From Devosia lacusdianchii (GTDB lineage Bacteria; Pseudomonadota; Alphaproteobacteria; Rhizobiales; Devosiaceae): a stretch of 64,000 nucleotides of DNA. Position numbers and translations under genes: made by a program. Location: assembly GCF_022429625.1 (NCBI RefSeq), contig NZ_CP092483.1, forward strand, positions 3,769,501-3,833,500, given 5' to 3'. Under the pieces are notes generated by a model. It did no database searches and was not told the origin of the DNA. It saw only the letters and a program-made list of their open reading frames with translations. Positions 34,152 through 43,558 of the stretch are shown here, piece by piece (position 1 is the first letter of the stretch; each line of letters begins with the position of its first letter).

Positions 34152-35384
34152 TCAGCTCCGGTAGTCGCCATTGATGGTGATGTAGCCATGCGTCAGGTCG
34201 CAGGTATAGACGCTGGCTTTGCCATCGCCGAGACCCAAGCTGACCGTCAGCTCCAGGTCCTCACCCTTCATGTAGGCGCTGGTCGCGGCCTCGTCATAGA
34301 CCGCCGCCCGCTCGCCGTCCTTGGCAACGAGGAGGTCACCAAAGCGGATGGCGAGCTTGTCTCGATCGGCCGGCTCACCGGCCTTGCCAACGGCCATGAC
34401 CACGCGGCCCCAATTGGCATCCTCGCCGGCAATGGCGGTCTTGACCAGCGGGCTATCGGCGATCGACTTGGCGATGCGGAACGCGCTGGCGTCTGAGGTT
34501 GCGCCCTCGACATGGATCGAGACCTGTTTGGTCGCACCCTCACCGTCGCGCACCACCTGGATGGCAAGATCGAACAACACATCCCTCAGCGCTTCACCGA
34601 AGGTCTCGGCGCGCGGATCGTCGAGGCTGTCGATCGCCTCGACCCGCGCTTTGCCGGTAGCAAAGGCCAGTAGCGTATCGGATGTGGAGGTGTCGCTGTC
34701 GACAGTGATGGCGTTGAAGCTGGTTTGCACATGGCGCGCCAGCAAGGCCTGTAGCACCGGCGCCGCGATGGGCATGTCGGTGACAACAAAGCTCAACATC
34801 GTCGCCATATCAGGGGCAATCATGCCCGAGCCCTTGGCAATGCCGTTGATCCTGACTTCCACCCCGTCGATCTCGAGGATGGCGCCCGAAAGCTTGGGGA
34901 AGGTATCGGTGGTCATGATGGCCTTGGCCGGGTCCATCCAGGGGCCGTCATTGAGACGTGTCGCCATCGTATCGAGCACGCCGGCAAACTTGTCGGCATT
35001 GAGCGGCTCACCGATTACTCCGGTCGAGGCCAGGAACACTTCGGATGGCGCGCAGCCCAGCGCCTTGGCGGCATAATCGGCCGTCAGCGCCACGCTTTCT
35101 TTACCCTTTGCGCCGGTAAAGGCATTGGCATTGCCCGAATTGACCACCAGACCCCGCGCGACCCCGCCCGGCAGGTTGGCCTTGCACCAATCGACGGCAG
35201 CCGACGAACATTTGGACTTGGTCAGCACGCCCGCAGCGGTCGTGCCTTCCTCGAACGCCATCAGCAGCACATCGGTGCGGTTCTTGTACTTGATGCCGGC
35301 CTCGGCGGTGGCAAAGCGCACCCCCGATATGGCCGGCAGATCCGGGTAGGATTTGGGAGCAAGCGGGGAAACCGGGTGGGCCAT
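34152..35384 (-). CDS. argJ: Bifunctional glutamate N-acetyltransferase/amino-acid acetyltransferase ArgJ
   Basis: A 410-residue Ntn-fold enzyme of cyclic arginine synthesis. It moves acetyl from N-acetylornithine to glutamate. The self-cleavage and nucleophile region is [23 protein letters not shown], with the cleavage site just before Thr/ATML-like. Other family landmarks are [35 protein letters not shown] and [17 protein letters not shown]. The ATG at 35384 has AAGG upstream and gives the normal N-terminus. It heads the argJ-GNAT-mutT operon on the minus strand. Confidence 0.96.
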   Translation of the reverse strand: MAHPVSPLAPKSYPDLPAISGVRFATAEAGIKYKNRTDVLLMAFEEGTTAAGVLTKSKCSSAAVDWCKANLPGGVARGLVVNSGNANAFTGAKGKESVALTADYAAKALGCAPSEVFLASTGVIGEPLNADKFAGVLDTMATRLNDGPWMDPAKAIMTTDTFPKLSGAILEIDGVEVRINGIAKGSGMIAPDMATMLSFVVTDMPIAAPVLQALLARHVQTSFNAITVDSDTSTSDTLLAFATGKARVEAIDSLDDPRAETFGEALRDVLFDLAIQVVRDGEGATKQVSIHVEGATSDASAFRIAKSIADSPLVKTAIAGEDANWGRVVMAVGKAGEPADRDKLAIRFGDLLVAKDGERAAVYDEAATSAYMKGEDLELTVSLGLGDGKASVYTCDLTHGYITINGDYRS

Positions 35385-35471
35385 GTGCCGAGCCTTCTGG
35401 AGCAGACGAATTCGACCCCCGGTGTGCCCGAAACATAAGGCATTCGCAAGACTTCGAGCCGTCCCGTAGGG

Positions 35472-35496
35472 CAAATCGCTCCAGTGGAGCGATTTG
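35472..35496. repeat. Short perfect palindrome upstream of argJ
   Basis: CAAATCGCTCCA-G-TGGAGCGATTTG has 12-base perfect arms. It is followed by a second small inverted repeat (GGCCA ... TGGCC) about 15 bases on. It lies in the 190-base gap between argJ and the EamA gene. It is unlike the seven-copy repeat family and appears once in this window. Confidence 0.6.
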
Positions 35497-35577
35497 AGGC
35501 GAGAAGGCCATGAGGGCTACGCTCGAATGGCCGGGCCCATGAACCGATGTCCTGCAAACCCCGACGCCATCAGGGCG

Positions 35578-36516
35578 TCAGCGGCCAGCAAACCGAGACC
35601 GCAGCGCCACGCCGACGCCGGCTAGTCCGATAATTGCCATCCCCATAAGACCGAGCCCGTCCGGCAACTGTCCGAACACCAGCCAGCCCAGCAGGCAGGC
35701 CCACAACAGGTGCAGATAGCCCATTGGCGCCAGCAGCGACGCTTCGGCATAGCGATTGGCGGCGGTGAAACAGAAATGGCCGAGGCCGGCTGTCAGCCCG
35801 AGACTGATGAAAAGCACGATTTCGAACGGGCTCGGCACCGCGCCAAACCAAAACCACGGCATGGCCAGCCCGAAACAGATGGCGCCCACCAGCGCCGAAT
35901 AGAACAGCAGCGCCAGCGTCTTCTCGCTGCGCACCAGGATGCGCGAGAGCAGGTAATAGGTCACCGTGACCCCGACATTGCACAGGGCGAAGGTCACCCC
36001 GGCAGGATCGAGCCCGCCGCCAGGCCGGGCGATCAGCACCACGCCGGCAAAGCCACCCAGCGCAGCCAGCCAGCCGATGACGCCGATCTGCTCGCCCAAA
36101 ATGGGCCGCGCCAACACGACGACCACGATTGGCGAGAGATAGATGATCGAGACCGTCTCGGCGATCGGCATGCGTTGCAGCGCCAGCCCGGCAAACAGCG
36201 TCGCCACGACCAGGCACAGCGACCGCGCCACCACGAGCCCGGTCCGCTGGGTCGTCACCAGTTCGGGCCCGCGCGTCGGACCGAGCAGCGCCAGCATCAG
36301 CAACGCGTGGACGATGTATCGGATGGCGGCCACCAGCGGCACATCATAAGTGGCGATGAGGTATTTGTTGGTGGCGTCATTGGTGGCAAAGAGCATGGTC
36401 GCGGCAATGGCTAACCCGATACCGAGCAGGGGGCGATGCTCTGTCAGGCTGACAGGTGGCTTGGCCGCGTCATCGATCTCCGCGCTGACATCGGCAACGG
36501 CCTCGTCACTCATCAT
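35578..36516 (-). CDS. EamA/DMT-family transporter
   Basis: A 312-residue inner-membrane protein with about ten hydrophobic helices in two EamA repeats. The first begins PLLGIGLAIAATMLFATNDATNKYLIATYDVPLVAAIRYIVHALLM, and the second is around DPAGVTFALCNVGVTVTYYLLSRILVRSEKTLALLFYSALVG. The signature LAGLALQRMPIAETVSIIYLSPIVVVVLA closes repeat 1. The substrate is unknown; related proteins export amino acids or import nucleobases/carnitine. The start is taken at ATGATG (36516) with GGGGA upstream. Confidence 0.9.
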   Translation of the reverse strand: MMSDEAVADVSAEIDDAAKPPVSLTEHRPLLGIGLAIAATMLFATNDATNKYLIATYDVPLVAAIRYIVHALLMLALLGPTRGPELVTTQRTGLVVARSLCLVVATLFAGLALQRMPIAETVSIIYLSPIVVVVLARPILGEQIGVIGWLAALGGFAGVVLIARPGGGLDPAGVTFALCNVGVTVTYYLLSRILVRSEKTLALLFYSALVGAICFGLAMPWFWFGAVPSPFEIVLFISLGLTAGLGHFCFTAANRYAEASLLAPMGYLHLLWACLLGWLVFGQLPDGLGLMGMAIIGLAGVGVALRSRFAGR

Positions 36517-36683
36517 TGGTCCCCGTAAGCCCGCTGTCGACAGAATCGTCGACGGCAAGTCTATCGGGCCAGCTCGCAGGCGATTAGGCCATTCGCGGCG
36601 CATGTGTCCATGAACCGCATTCATCAATCGCGCCCCGCGAACGGGGTTTCGCAATACCGGCGCATTTGCTATCCACGAGCCGT

Positions 36684-36760
36684 GGTCTCGTAGCTCAGCA
36701 GGATAGAGCACCGGATTCCTAATCCGGGGGTCATGGGTTCGAATCCCGTCGAGATCACCA
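36684..36760 (+). tRNA. tRNA-Arg (anticodon CCT)
   Basis: A 77-base cloverleaf including an encoded CCA (36758-36760). The acceptor stem GGTCTCG pairs with CGAGATC (one G-U). The D arm is GCTC-AGCAGGATA-GAGC, the anticodon stem CCGGA/TCCGG encloses loop TTCCTAA (anticodon CCT), and the T arm is ATGGG-TTCGAAT-CCCGT. It reads AGG codons. It stands directly before the sugar catabolic cluster, a position often used for island insertion. Confidence 0.95.
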
Positions 36761-36768
36761 CCTCCACG

Positions 36769-37536
36769 TCACCGCAGCATATGGCCGCCATCGGCTATGA
36801 TGGTCTGGCCAGACATGATGCGGGCATCGTCCGAGGCCAGCCAGAGCGCCAGGCGCGCAATATCGTCGGGCTGCACCAATTGCTTGACGGCCTGGCGAGC
36901 GAGCGTTTGCTCGACATAGGCGGGATCAAGTCCGCCCGCGGTCGCGCGTTCGGTCATCGTGCGACCAGGGGCAATGCACATCACCCTGATGCCGTCGGGT
37001 CCGAGGTCGCGCGCGAGGCATTGCGTGAACCCGCCTATGGCGGCCTTGGCCGTGCCATAGGCGATGAGACCCGCCGCGCCCTGCATCCACGAGGTCGAGC
37101 CTAGATTGATGATCACGCCGCCACCAGCTCCCTTCATACCCGGCGTCACCGCCTGGGCGGCAAAGGCTAGATGGCGCAGGTTGACGGCCATGCGCTCATC
37201 CCAATAGGCGGGCGTCATATCCGCGAAATCATGGCGCTTGTCGTTGCCGGCATTGTTGATCAGCACCCGGATCGGCCCGAGTGCCTCCTGCACGGAGGCG
37301 ATGGCCAGCTGGAGCGCGGCAATATCGGTGACGTCGGCCGGCGACGCGATCGCCCGCCCGCCAGCGGCGATGATCTCATCGGCTACCTGGGCTCCGCCAG
37401 CCGCGTTGAAGTCGATCACGCCGACCGGAGCACCCTGTCGGCCGAAGGCCAATGCCATGGCCTTGCCGATACCCGAGGCGGCGCCAGTCACCACGACGGG
37501 CCGGTCGCGCAGGCTGGAATAGGTGCTTTCGATCAT
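36769..37536 (-). CDS. SDR-family sugar (aldose) dehydrogenase, probable
   Basis: A 255-residue short-chain dehydrogenase. It has the cofactor motif VTGAASGIGKAMA (TGxxxGxG, residues 12-24), NNAGNDKRHDF, the catalytic Ser in INLGSTSWMQGAAG and YGTAK (Tyr-x3-Lys). The ending ASDDARIMSGQTIIADGG is classical SDR. The NDKRHD motif after NNAG is like that of D-galactose/L-arabinose/L-fucose-type SDR dehydrogenases that make the aldonolactone for an SMP-30 lactonase. Its start overlaps the stop of the IclR-SMP-30 gene (ATGA). It is the last gene of the sugar operon. Confidence 0.85.
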   Translation of the reverse strand: MIESTYSSLRDRPVVVTGAASGIGKAMALAFGRQGAPVGVIDFNAAGGAQVADEIIAAGGRAIASPADVTDIAALQLAIASVQEALGPIRVLINNAGNDKRHDFADMTPAYWDERMAVNLRHLAFAAQAVTPGMKGAGGGVIINLGSTSWMQGAAGLIAYGTAKAAIGGFTQCLARDLGPDGIRVMCIAPGRTMTERATAGGLDPAYVEQTLARQAVKQLVQPDDIARLALWLASDDARIMSGQTIIADGGHMLR

Positions 37537-39236
37537 CCGGCAAACAATCCGCCCGGCTGGCCGCGCACGCCAGGCTCGAAGGCAAAAATACCGCCAGACA
37601 GCGGCGCTTCGACCAGCATGCGCTCGGCGAGGCGGATGCGGCCCGACGTGATGTAGAGCCGGTCGAGGGTCGGGCCGCCGAAACAGCAACTCGACGGTCG
37701 TGGCACCGGCACGCCGACGACGCGGTCCAGTCTACCGTCGGGCGCATAACGCCGGACCGACCAGCCATCCCAGACCGCCACCCAGATAAAGCCCTCGGCA
37801 TCCACGGTCAGCCCATCGGGCTTGCCCTCGACGGCAGGAATGTGAATGAGCGGACGGCGGTTGCTGACCGTGCCGCTCTCAAGGTCGAAATCGTAGACGA
37901 ACACCCTGCCTTGCGCTGAATCGGCAAAGTACATCTTGGTGTCATCGGGGCTCCAATCCATGCCGTTGGACACGGTGAAACCGCTATCCACCCGCCGCCA
38001 TTGCCCGTCCGGTTCGATACAATAGAGGCTGCCCGACGGTGCCGAAGCGTCCAGCGCCATGCTTCCGGCCCAGAAGCGCCCGCGGCGGTCACATTTGGCA
38101 TCGTTGAAGCGATTGGATTCGATGGCCTGTTCGGGGTCGACCACCGGCGTCAGCGCTCCCGTGGCGATGTCGAGCAGTTCCAGCCCATTTTGGGTCATAA
38201 CGGCATGCCCGCCCCGGGTCCGGGCCGCAATCGAGGTCACCATGCGCGGGACCTTGACCGCGCTGTCCTGGCCGGTTGCGGGATCAAAGACGTGCACGGC
38301 CGGGGAGAGAATATCGAGCCACAGCAGCTTGCCGTCGGCCGAACTCCAGACCGGACCCTCCCCGAGATGGGCAGCCACCGGCAACACGCATTCGGCATTG
38401 GCCGTTCCCTCGATGCGGGGCCGCTCGGGTGCGTTGATGCTCATAGCAGTCGCTCCGACATTGCCTGAAATGCGCCGCGCCGCCTCCATGAGGTCGCGGC
38501 CAATCGTGTGCAGACGATCAATGCTGATGCGCTCGCGCGGACCGGAAACTCCGATGGCTGCGATCGGCTCGTGCCGGTGGTCGAGCACCGGCGCAGCGAC
38601 CGACACGACGCCGGGGACGTGTTCCTCGAGCGACAGCGCATAGCCGCGCGCCCGGGTCAGGCTCAGATCAGTCATGAACTCGGCCTCGTTAGCCGGCCGC
38701 TTGGTGACATCGTCCGAGGCCAGAAGCTCGGCGATCAGGCTGCGTTGCCGATGCGGCGACAGGAAGCTCATTAACGCCTTGCCGCCCGCCGTATTGTGCA
38801 CCGGCGCGCGGCGGCCGACCTCGATGCGAAAGCCGAACGCGTCCGGAGACAGGCGCCGGTCGATATAGAGGATAGCGCCATGCTCCAGCTCGCACAGCGA
38901 CACGGTCTCATGCGTCAGGTCGGCCAGCCGATCCAGTTCGGGAGCTGCCGCGCCGCGCAGATCGAATTCATCCCATACCTTGTGGGCCAGCTCGAAGAAG
39001 CGTGGTCCCAACCGATAGGTCTGGTCGGCCTCGTTGAAGCGAATGAGGCGGAACTCCATCAGCCCCTCGAGGATGCGATGCAGCGTGCCCTTGGGAAAGC
39101 CGGTGAGCTTCAGCAGCTGGGTGAAGCGCGGGGGCCGGTCCACCTCGCCGAGCAGATCGAGCACGTAGAGCCCCTTGCCTAGGGCCGTCGTGCCCATCGG
39201 CATTTCATATCCGCCAAGACGCTTCAGTTCGGGCAT
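37533..39236 (-). CDS. Fusion of IclR-type regulator and SMP-30/gluconolactonase
   Basis: A 567-residue two-part protein in one frame. Residues ~12-70 form the IclR winged HTH (GKGLYVLDLLGEV...FTQLLKLTGFPKGTLHRILEGLMEFRLI). Residues ~85-255 form the IclR effector domain (VSLCELEHGAILYIDRRLSPD, RAPVHNTAGGKALMSFL, RARGYALSLEEHVPGVVSVAAPVLD). Residues ~275-560 form an SMP-30 six-bladed propeller with Glu in HLGEGPVW, Asn in FTVSNGMDWSPDD and Asp in GKPDGLTVD, the divalent-metal ligands of lactonases. Both halves look complete. It is placed between the ABC ATPase (10 bases) and the SDR dehydrogenase (overlap). It probably hydrolyses the sugar lactone made by the SDR while also regulating the operon. 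Confidence 0.9.
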   Translation of the reverse strand: MPELKRLGGYEMPMGTTALGKGLYVLDLLGEVDRPPRFTQLLKLTGFPKGTLHRILEGLMEFRLIRFNEADQTYRLGPRFFELAHKVWDEFDLRGAAAPELDRLADLTHETVSLCELEHGAILYIDRRLSPDAFGFRIEVGRRAPVHNTAGGKALMSFLSPHRQRSLIAELLASDDVTKRPANEAEFMTDLSLTRARGYALSLEEHVPGVVSVAAPVLDHRHEPIAAIGVSGPRERISIDRLHTIGRDLMEAARRISGNVGATAMSINAPERPRIEGTANAECVLPVAAHLGEGPVWSSADGKLLWLDILSPAVHVFDPATGQDSAVKVPRMVTSIAARTRGGHAVMTQNGLELLDIATGALTPVVDPEQAIESNRFNDAKCDRRGRFWAGSMALDASAPSGSLYCIEPDGQWRRVDSGFTVSNGMDWSPDDTKMYFADSAQGRVFVYDFDLESGTVSNRRPLIHIPAVEGKPDGLTVDAEGFIWVAVWDGWSVRRYAPDGRLDRVVGVPVPRPSSCCFGGPTLDRLYITSGRIRLAERMLVEAPLSGGIFAFEPGVRGQPGGLFAG

Positions 39237-39246
39237 GATGATTCCG

Positions 39247-40380
39247 TTATCTGATCGCCTCTTCTGTAGCCGGATCGAACAGGTGTACGGAAGAGTTTGG
39301 CTTGAGGGCAAGCCGCACCACTTGTCCGGCCAGCGGCTGGCCGACATCATAGAGACGAGCGATCAGCGTGCCGCTGCTGGACGCTTCATGCTCGTGCTCC
39401 CCTGCCACCGCAACGGCGACCTGACGACCCGGCATTCGGAAATGCACATAAGCCTCGTTGCCCAGGCTTTCGATGAGCGTGGGCGTGATTTCGAGGGCCG
39501 GCGCACCGGGCGCGGCCAGGGTCAGGGATTCCGGGCGCACGCCGCAGACGACGTCCTTGCCGATATAGCCAGCGGCCGCAGCACCATCGAGCTGGAGCCG
39601 GAGGCCGCCGGCATCGACGCTGAGCCCACTTGCATCGCTGGTCACAGTGCCCCGGATGAAGTTCATCGCCGGGGAGCCGATGAACCCGGCCACGAAGATA
39701 TTGGCCGGCCGGTTGAACAGCTCATCGGGGCTGCCGATCTGCTGGACCACACCCTTGCGCATGATGACGATGCGGTCGGCCATGGTCATGGCCTCCGTCT
39801 GGTCATGCGTCACATAGATCGTGGTCGTGCCGATGCGCCGTTGCAGCGCCGTGATTTCGGCCCGCATCTGGACGCGGAGCGCCGCGTCCAGGTTGGACAG
39901 CGGTTCATCCATCAGGAACAGCCGCGGTTCGCGCACGATGGCCCGGCCCAGGGCCACGCGCTGGCGCTGACCACCCGAAAGGGCGCGTGGACGGCGATCG
40001 AGAAAATCGGTGATTTCGAGCGCCTGCGCGGCATGCTCGACCCGCTGGTCGATCTCCTGCTTGCTCGTGCCCCGCATCTTGAGACCGAAGCCGATATTCT
40101 GGCGCACGGTCAGGTGCGGATAGAGCGCATAGTTCTGGAACACCATGGCAATATCGCGCTTGCCGGGAGCGAGTTCGGTCACATCCTCCCCACCAATGAG
40201 AATGCTCCCGCCACTGGCAGCTTCGAGGCCGGCCAGGATCTTGAGCGCCGTGGATTTGCCACAGCCGGAAGGTCCGACGAAGACGACGAACTCGCCGTCT
40301 TCGATACGGAGGGACATATCCTTGAGCGCGTGGAAGGCGCCGTAGGACTTATTGAGGTTCTGAATCTGAATGTCGGCCAT
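39247..40380 (-). CDS. Sugar ABC transporter ATP-binding protein (UgpC/MsmK type)
   Basis: A 377-residue ATPase of the CUT1 group. It has Walker A GPSGCGKSTALKILAGLE (residues 37-54), Q-loop QNYALYPHLTV, signature RALSGGQRQRVALGRAIVREPRLFLMDEPLSNLD containing Walker B, and H-loop VTHDQTEA. The C-terminal ~140 residues form the OB-fold MalK-type domain (GVRPESL, ending SSVHLFDPATEEAI). It energises the two permeases immediately upstream. The ATG at 40380 starts MADIQIQNL. Confidence 0.95.
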   Translation of the reverse strand: MADIQIQNLNKSYGAFHALKDMSLRIEDGEFVVFVGPSGCGKSTALKILAGLEAASGGSILIGGEDVTELAPGKRDIAMVFQNYALYPHLTVRQNIGFGLKMRGTSKQEIDQRVEHAAQALEITDFLDRRPRALSGGQRQRVALGRAIVREPRLFLMDEPLSNLDAALRVQMRAEITALQRRIGTTTIYVTHDQTEAMTMADRIVIMRKGVVQQIGSPDELFNRPANIFVAGFIGSPAMNFIRGTVTSDASGLSVDAGGLRLQLDGAAAAGYIGKDVVCGVRPESLTLAAPGAPALEITPTLIESLGNEAYVHFRMPGRQVAVAVAGEHEHEASSSGTLIARLYDVGQPLAGQVVRLALKPNSSVHLFDPATEEAIR

Positions 40381-40384
40381 GGCG

Positions 40385-41215
40385 TTATTTTCCCGCGCCA
40401 GCGGCAAGGCCGCCAACGAGATAGCGTTGCAGGAAGAGGTAGGCGATCATGATAGGCAGGGCTGCCAGGAGCGAAGCGGCCATGATGACGTTCCAGTCGG
40501 TCTGATACTCGCCCTTGAAGGTGGCGATGCCGACATTGGCCGTCCAATTTCCGGCCGCATTGGCCAGGAACGTGCGGGCATAGAGATAGTCGGCCCAGGA
40601 CAGCACGAAACCATAGAGGGCAGTGGCGGCAAGGCCAGGCGCCGCAACGGGCAGGATGACGCGGAACAGCGCCCCCCAGGGGGTGCAGCCATCGACCTGC
40701 GCCGCCTGCTCGAGCTCCTGCGGAATGGAGTCGAAGTAGCCCTTGAGCATCCAGGTGGCGAAGGGAACGATAGCCGTCGCATGGGCAATGACCAGCGACC
40801 ACAGCGAGCCCATCAAGCCGAGGTTACGAAAGATACTGAACAGCGGAATGATCAGCATGGTGGCCGGCAGCATCTTGCTCATCAGGATAAACAGGCCCAC
40901 CGCCTCGCTGCCCCGCATGGTGTAGCGCGAGAGGCTATAGGCAGCCAGCACCGAGACCAGCATGGAAATGGCCGTTGCCGCCACGGCCACCAGCGCCGAG
41001 TTCATCAGCCAGCGCGGCATGTCGCTGTTGAAGATCAGGTTGGTATAGGTCTGCCACTGCGGGTTCTGCGGCCAGAATTGCGGCGGGAAGCTGCGCAGGG
41101 CATTGCTGGGAGCCAGCGAGGTGATGACCATCCAGTAGACCGGAAACAGCAGGATGGCGATCACCAGCACCAGGGTGACATAGAGCAGGATGGATTGGGG
41201 CAGCGTGCGTTTCAT
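40385..41215 (-). CDS. Carbohydrate ABC transporter permease (MalG-like)
   Basis: A 276-residue inner-membrane protein with six helices. The EAA loop is YFDSIPQELEQAAQVDGCTPWGALFRVILPVAAPGL (about 180-215), which contacts the ATPase. The N-terminus and the helix SLAPSNALRSFPPQFWPQNPQWQTYTNL are typical of MalG/UgpE-type CUT1 permeases. It lies 4 bases from the ATPase gene and 9 bases from the partner permease. Confidence 0.95.
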   Translation of the reverse strand: MKRTLPQSILLYVTLVLVIAILLFPVYWMVITSLAPSNALRSFPPQFWPQNPQWQTYTNLIFNSDMPRWLMNSALVAVAATAISMLVSVLAAYSLSRYTMRGSEAVGLFILMSKMLPATMLIIPLFSIFRNLGLMGSLWSLVIAHATAIVPFATWMLKGYFDSIPQELEQAAQVDGCTPWGALFRVILPVAAPGLAATALYGFVLSWADYLYARTFLANAAGNWTANVGIATFKGEYQTDWNVIMAASLLAALPIMIAYLFLQRYLVGGLAAGAGK

Positions 41216-41224
41216 GGCGCCCTC

Positions 41225-42181
41225 CTAGTAGATGGCGTGGCTGGTCTTTTTGACCAGGAAAGCGCTGATGATGGCGCAGATGAGCAGCGTCACCACGCCG
41301 ATGGCCGAGGCGTAGCCCATGCGGAAGAAGTTGAAGGCCTCCTCATAGGTCATGATGGCCAGCGTCTCGGTTGCCCCCACGGGGCCGCCGCCGGTCAGCA
41401 CGTAGATGATCGAAAAATCGCGGAACACCCAAAGGATGGTGAGGATCAGCGTCACCCCCAGCACCGGCGCGATGCAGGGAATGGTGATCCAGAAGAAGCG
41501 CTGGAACACGTTGGCGCCATCGACCTTGGCCGCCTGATAGTATTCCTCGGGAATGGACTGGAGCCCGGCCAGGATCATGATTGAGATGAAGGGATAACCC
41601 TTCCACACCATGACCATGGTGACGGCCGAGAAAGCGGTGCCCGGTTGGGAGAACCAGCTCACCGGACCACCCACCAACCCCGCCTTGATCAGCAGCCAGT
41701 TGAACACGCCGAACGAGGCGTCGAGAATCCAGACCCAGGTGACCACCGCCACGACTTCAGGGATCGCCCATGGCAGGGCGATCAGCATGCGGGCAAAGCT
41801 GCGGCCGCGAAACTGCTGGTTGACCAGCAGCGCCGTGCCCATGCCGACGGCCATGCTGATACTGGTGACCACCACCAGCAATTGCGCCGTCACCCCGATA
41901 GCTTTCCAGAAATCGGGCGACGAGAACAGTTTCTGATAGTTGGCGAGCGTATATTCGCTGGCGCCGAACGACAGGGTCGCGAACTTGACGTCGTGGAAGC
42001 TGATGTCGATGGCCAGCAGCATCGGATAGACCAGGATGGCCAGGATCAGCAGCGCCGCCGGAGCGAGCAGCAAATAGCCCAGCTTGCTGGCATGCCGGGG
42101 GCTGGCCAGGTCGATCCCAAATAGGCCGGATGATCGGCGAACCGGGGCAAGATCAGTGCGCGGCTGGCTCAATTCTGACAT
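41225..42181 (-). CDS. Carbohydrate ABC transporter permease (MalF/UgpA-like)
   Basis: A 318-residue inner-membrane permease with a ~35-residue cytoplasmic N-terminus and six or seven helices (first LLLAPAALLILAILVYPMLLAIDISF). The EAA loop is LQSIPEEYYQAAKVDGANVFQRFFWITIPCIAPVLGVT. It forms a heterodimer with the MalG-like protein encoded next. It belongs to the UgpA/MalF side of CUT1 transporters. Confidence 0.95.
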   Translation of the reverse strand: MSELSQPRTDLAPVRRSSGLFGIDLASPRHASKLGYLLLAPAALLILAILVYPMLLAIDISFHDVKFATLSFGASEYTLANYQKLFSSPDFWKAIGVTAQLLVVVTSISMAVGMGTALLVNQQFRGRSFARMLIALPWAIPEVVAVVTWVWILDASFGVFNWLLIKAGLVGGPVSWFSQPGTAFSAVTMVMVWKGYPFISIMILAGLQSIPEEYYQAAKVDGANVFQRFFWITIPCIAPVLGVTLILTILWVFRDFSIIYVLTGGGPVGATETLAIMTYEEAFNFFRMGYASAIGVVTLLICAIISAFLVKKTSHAIY

Positions 42182-42240
42182 CGCCGTAATTCTCCACTAG
42201 AACGGTGTTGGTCCGCCGGGCAGGCCGGCGGACCGGCTTG

Positions 42241-43497
42241 CTATTGCAGAGCGGAAACCCGCTCCTGCAAGGTCGCGGCGGTGTCTTCGGCCGTGCGATT
42301 CTCGATGATCATGCGCTGGATTTCCTCACGCACGATGCTGGCCAACTCGTTGTAATGCGTCTCGAGCCCGACCGGAACGCGGTCGACGCCTGCTGCCGCG
42401 GCCTTCTCCATGGCTTCCACGACCAGCCCGTATTCGGGCGTCGAGGCCAATACGGCATCGGTGACCGAACCCGGCCGCGGTGCCGGGGCGCCGACCACCT
42501 CGGAGAACAGTTCCTGCATTTCCGGCGAGGTGGCGATGGCGATGAAGTCCCAGACCTTCTGCTTGCGCTCGTCGGGAATTTCACTTGGCATGGTGATCAC
42601 CGCCGAGGCGCCACCAACCGGCGGATCGAATGGCGACGGCACGAGCTTGAGGTTCGGCTTCATCTCTTCCGAAGCGGAGGTCTCGATCACCCCGGCCAAG
42701 CCTGGATTCTCGATACGCATGGCCACCTTGCCTTCGACGAAAAGCTGGCGGGCATCGCCGCCCGTCGTGTCGGCGGGCACCAGGCCCTCACGGATCAGCG
42801 TGGCCCAATGGTCGATGGCCGCGACCATTTCGGGCGTATCGAAGGCGGGCTTGCCCTCCGGCGTGGTCCAGCTTCCGCCGGCATCCAGCACGAAGTTGAG
42901 CATGTCGTTGATGTAGTTATTGCCTGAAGCCAGATGCAGGCCGGTGCCATAGACATCGGTGATACCATCACCGTCAGTGTCCTTGGTAAGCGCCCTCGCC
43001 GCGGCCACGAACTCGTCCCAGCCGGTGGGAATCTCGAGCCCGGCCTCTTCCAGCAGGGCGGTGTTCACGCCCATGATATAGGCGAAATACTGCAGGTTGA
43101 TGCAGCGCGTGCTGCCTTCCCAGGTGCACAGATTCTGTCCGGCCCAGCCATCGAGATCGAGGCCGGCCTTGTCGATCCACGGCCCAAGATCTTCCAGCCA
43201 GCCATTGGCGGCAAAGGGCTGGTATTCGAACGAAGCGAGGTGGACGATATCGGGCGGCGAACCGCCGGCGAACTGCGTCATCATGGTATCGGCAAAGTCC
43301 TGCCGGGCGATCTGCGTCGCCTCGACGGTGTCGCCGGGATGGGCTTCCTCGAACTTGGCAATCACTGCTTCCCACCAGGGACCATAGGTGTCCTCGGTGA
43401 GCTGCCAGGTCAGAAACTTGAGCGTTTCGGCTTGGGCCAGGCTTGTCGTGGCGAGCAGCAGCCCCAGGGCCGCACCCGCAATGGTGGTCTTGCGCAT
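42241..43497 (-). CDS. Sugar ABC transporter substrate-binding protein, paralogue B
   Basis: A 418-residue periplasmic binding protein of the SBP_bac_1 family. The signal peptide is KTTIAGAALGLLLATTSLAQAE. Key stretches include FLTWQLTEDTYGPWWEAVIAKFEEAHPG and MMTQFAGGSPPDIVHLASFEY. It also has DTDGDGITDVYGTGLHLASG, a calcium-like Asp-rich loop, and APAPRPGSVTDAVLAS. It aligns along its whole length with the preceding gene product (43559-44824), so the two arose by tandem duplication. It lies 60 bases before the MalF-like permease. Confidence 0.94.
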   Translation of the reverse strand: MRKTTIAGAALGLLLATTSLAQAETLKFLTWQLTEDTYGPWWEAVIAKFEEAHPGDTVEATQIARQDFADTMMTQFAGGSPPDIVHLASFEYQPFAANGWLEDLGPWIDKAGLDLDGWAGQNLCTWEGSTRCINLQYFAYIMGVNTALLEEAGLEIPTGWDEFVAAARALTKDTDGDGITDVYGTGLHLASGNNYINDMLNFVLDAGGSWTTPEGKPAFDTPEMVAAIDHWATLIREGLVPADTTGGDARQLFVEGKVAMRIENPGLAGVIETSASEEMKPNLKLVPSPFDPPVGGASAVITMPSEIPDERKQKVWDFIAIATSPEMQELFSEVVGAPAPRPGSVTDAVLASTPEYGLVVEAMEKAAAAGVDRVPVGLETHYNELASIVREEIQRMIIENRTAEDTAATLQERVSALQ

Positions 43498-43558
43498 CCT
43501 ATCCCTCCTCCGGATTTGTGCGTTGGCAGCCGCGCCCCGTGGGGGCGCGGCCGGGCTG

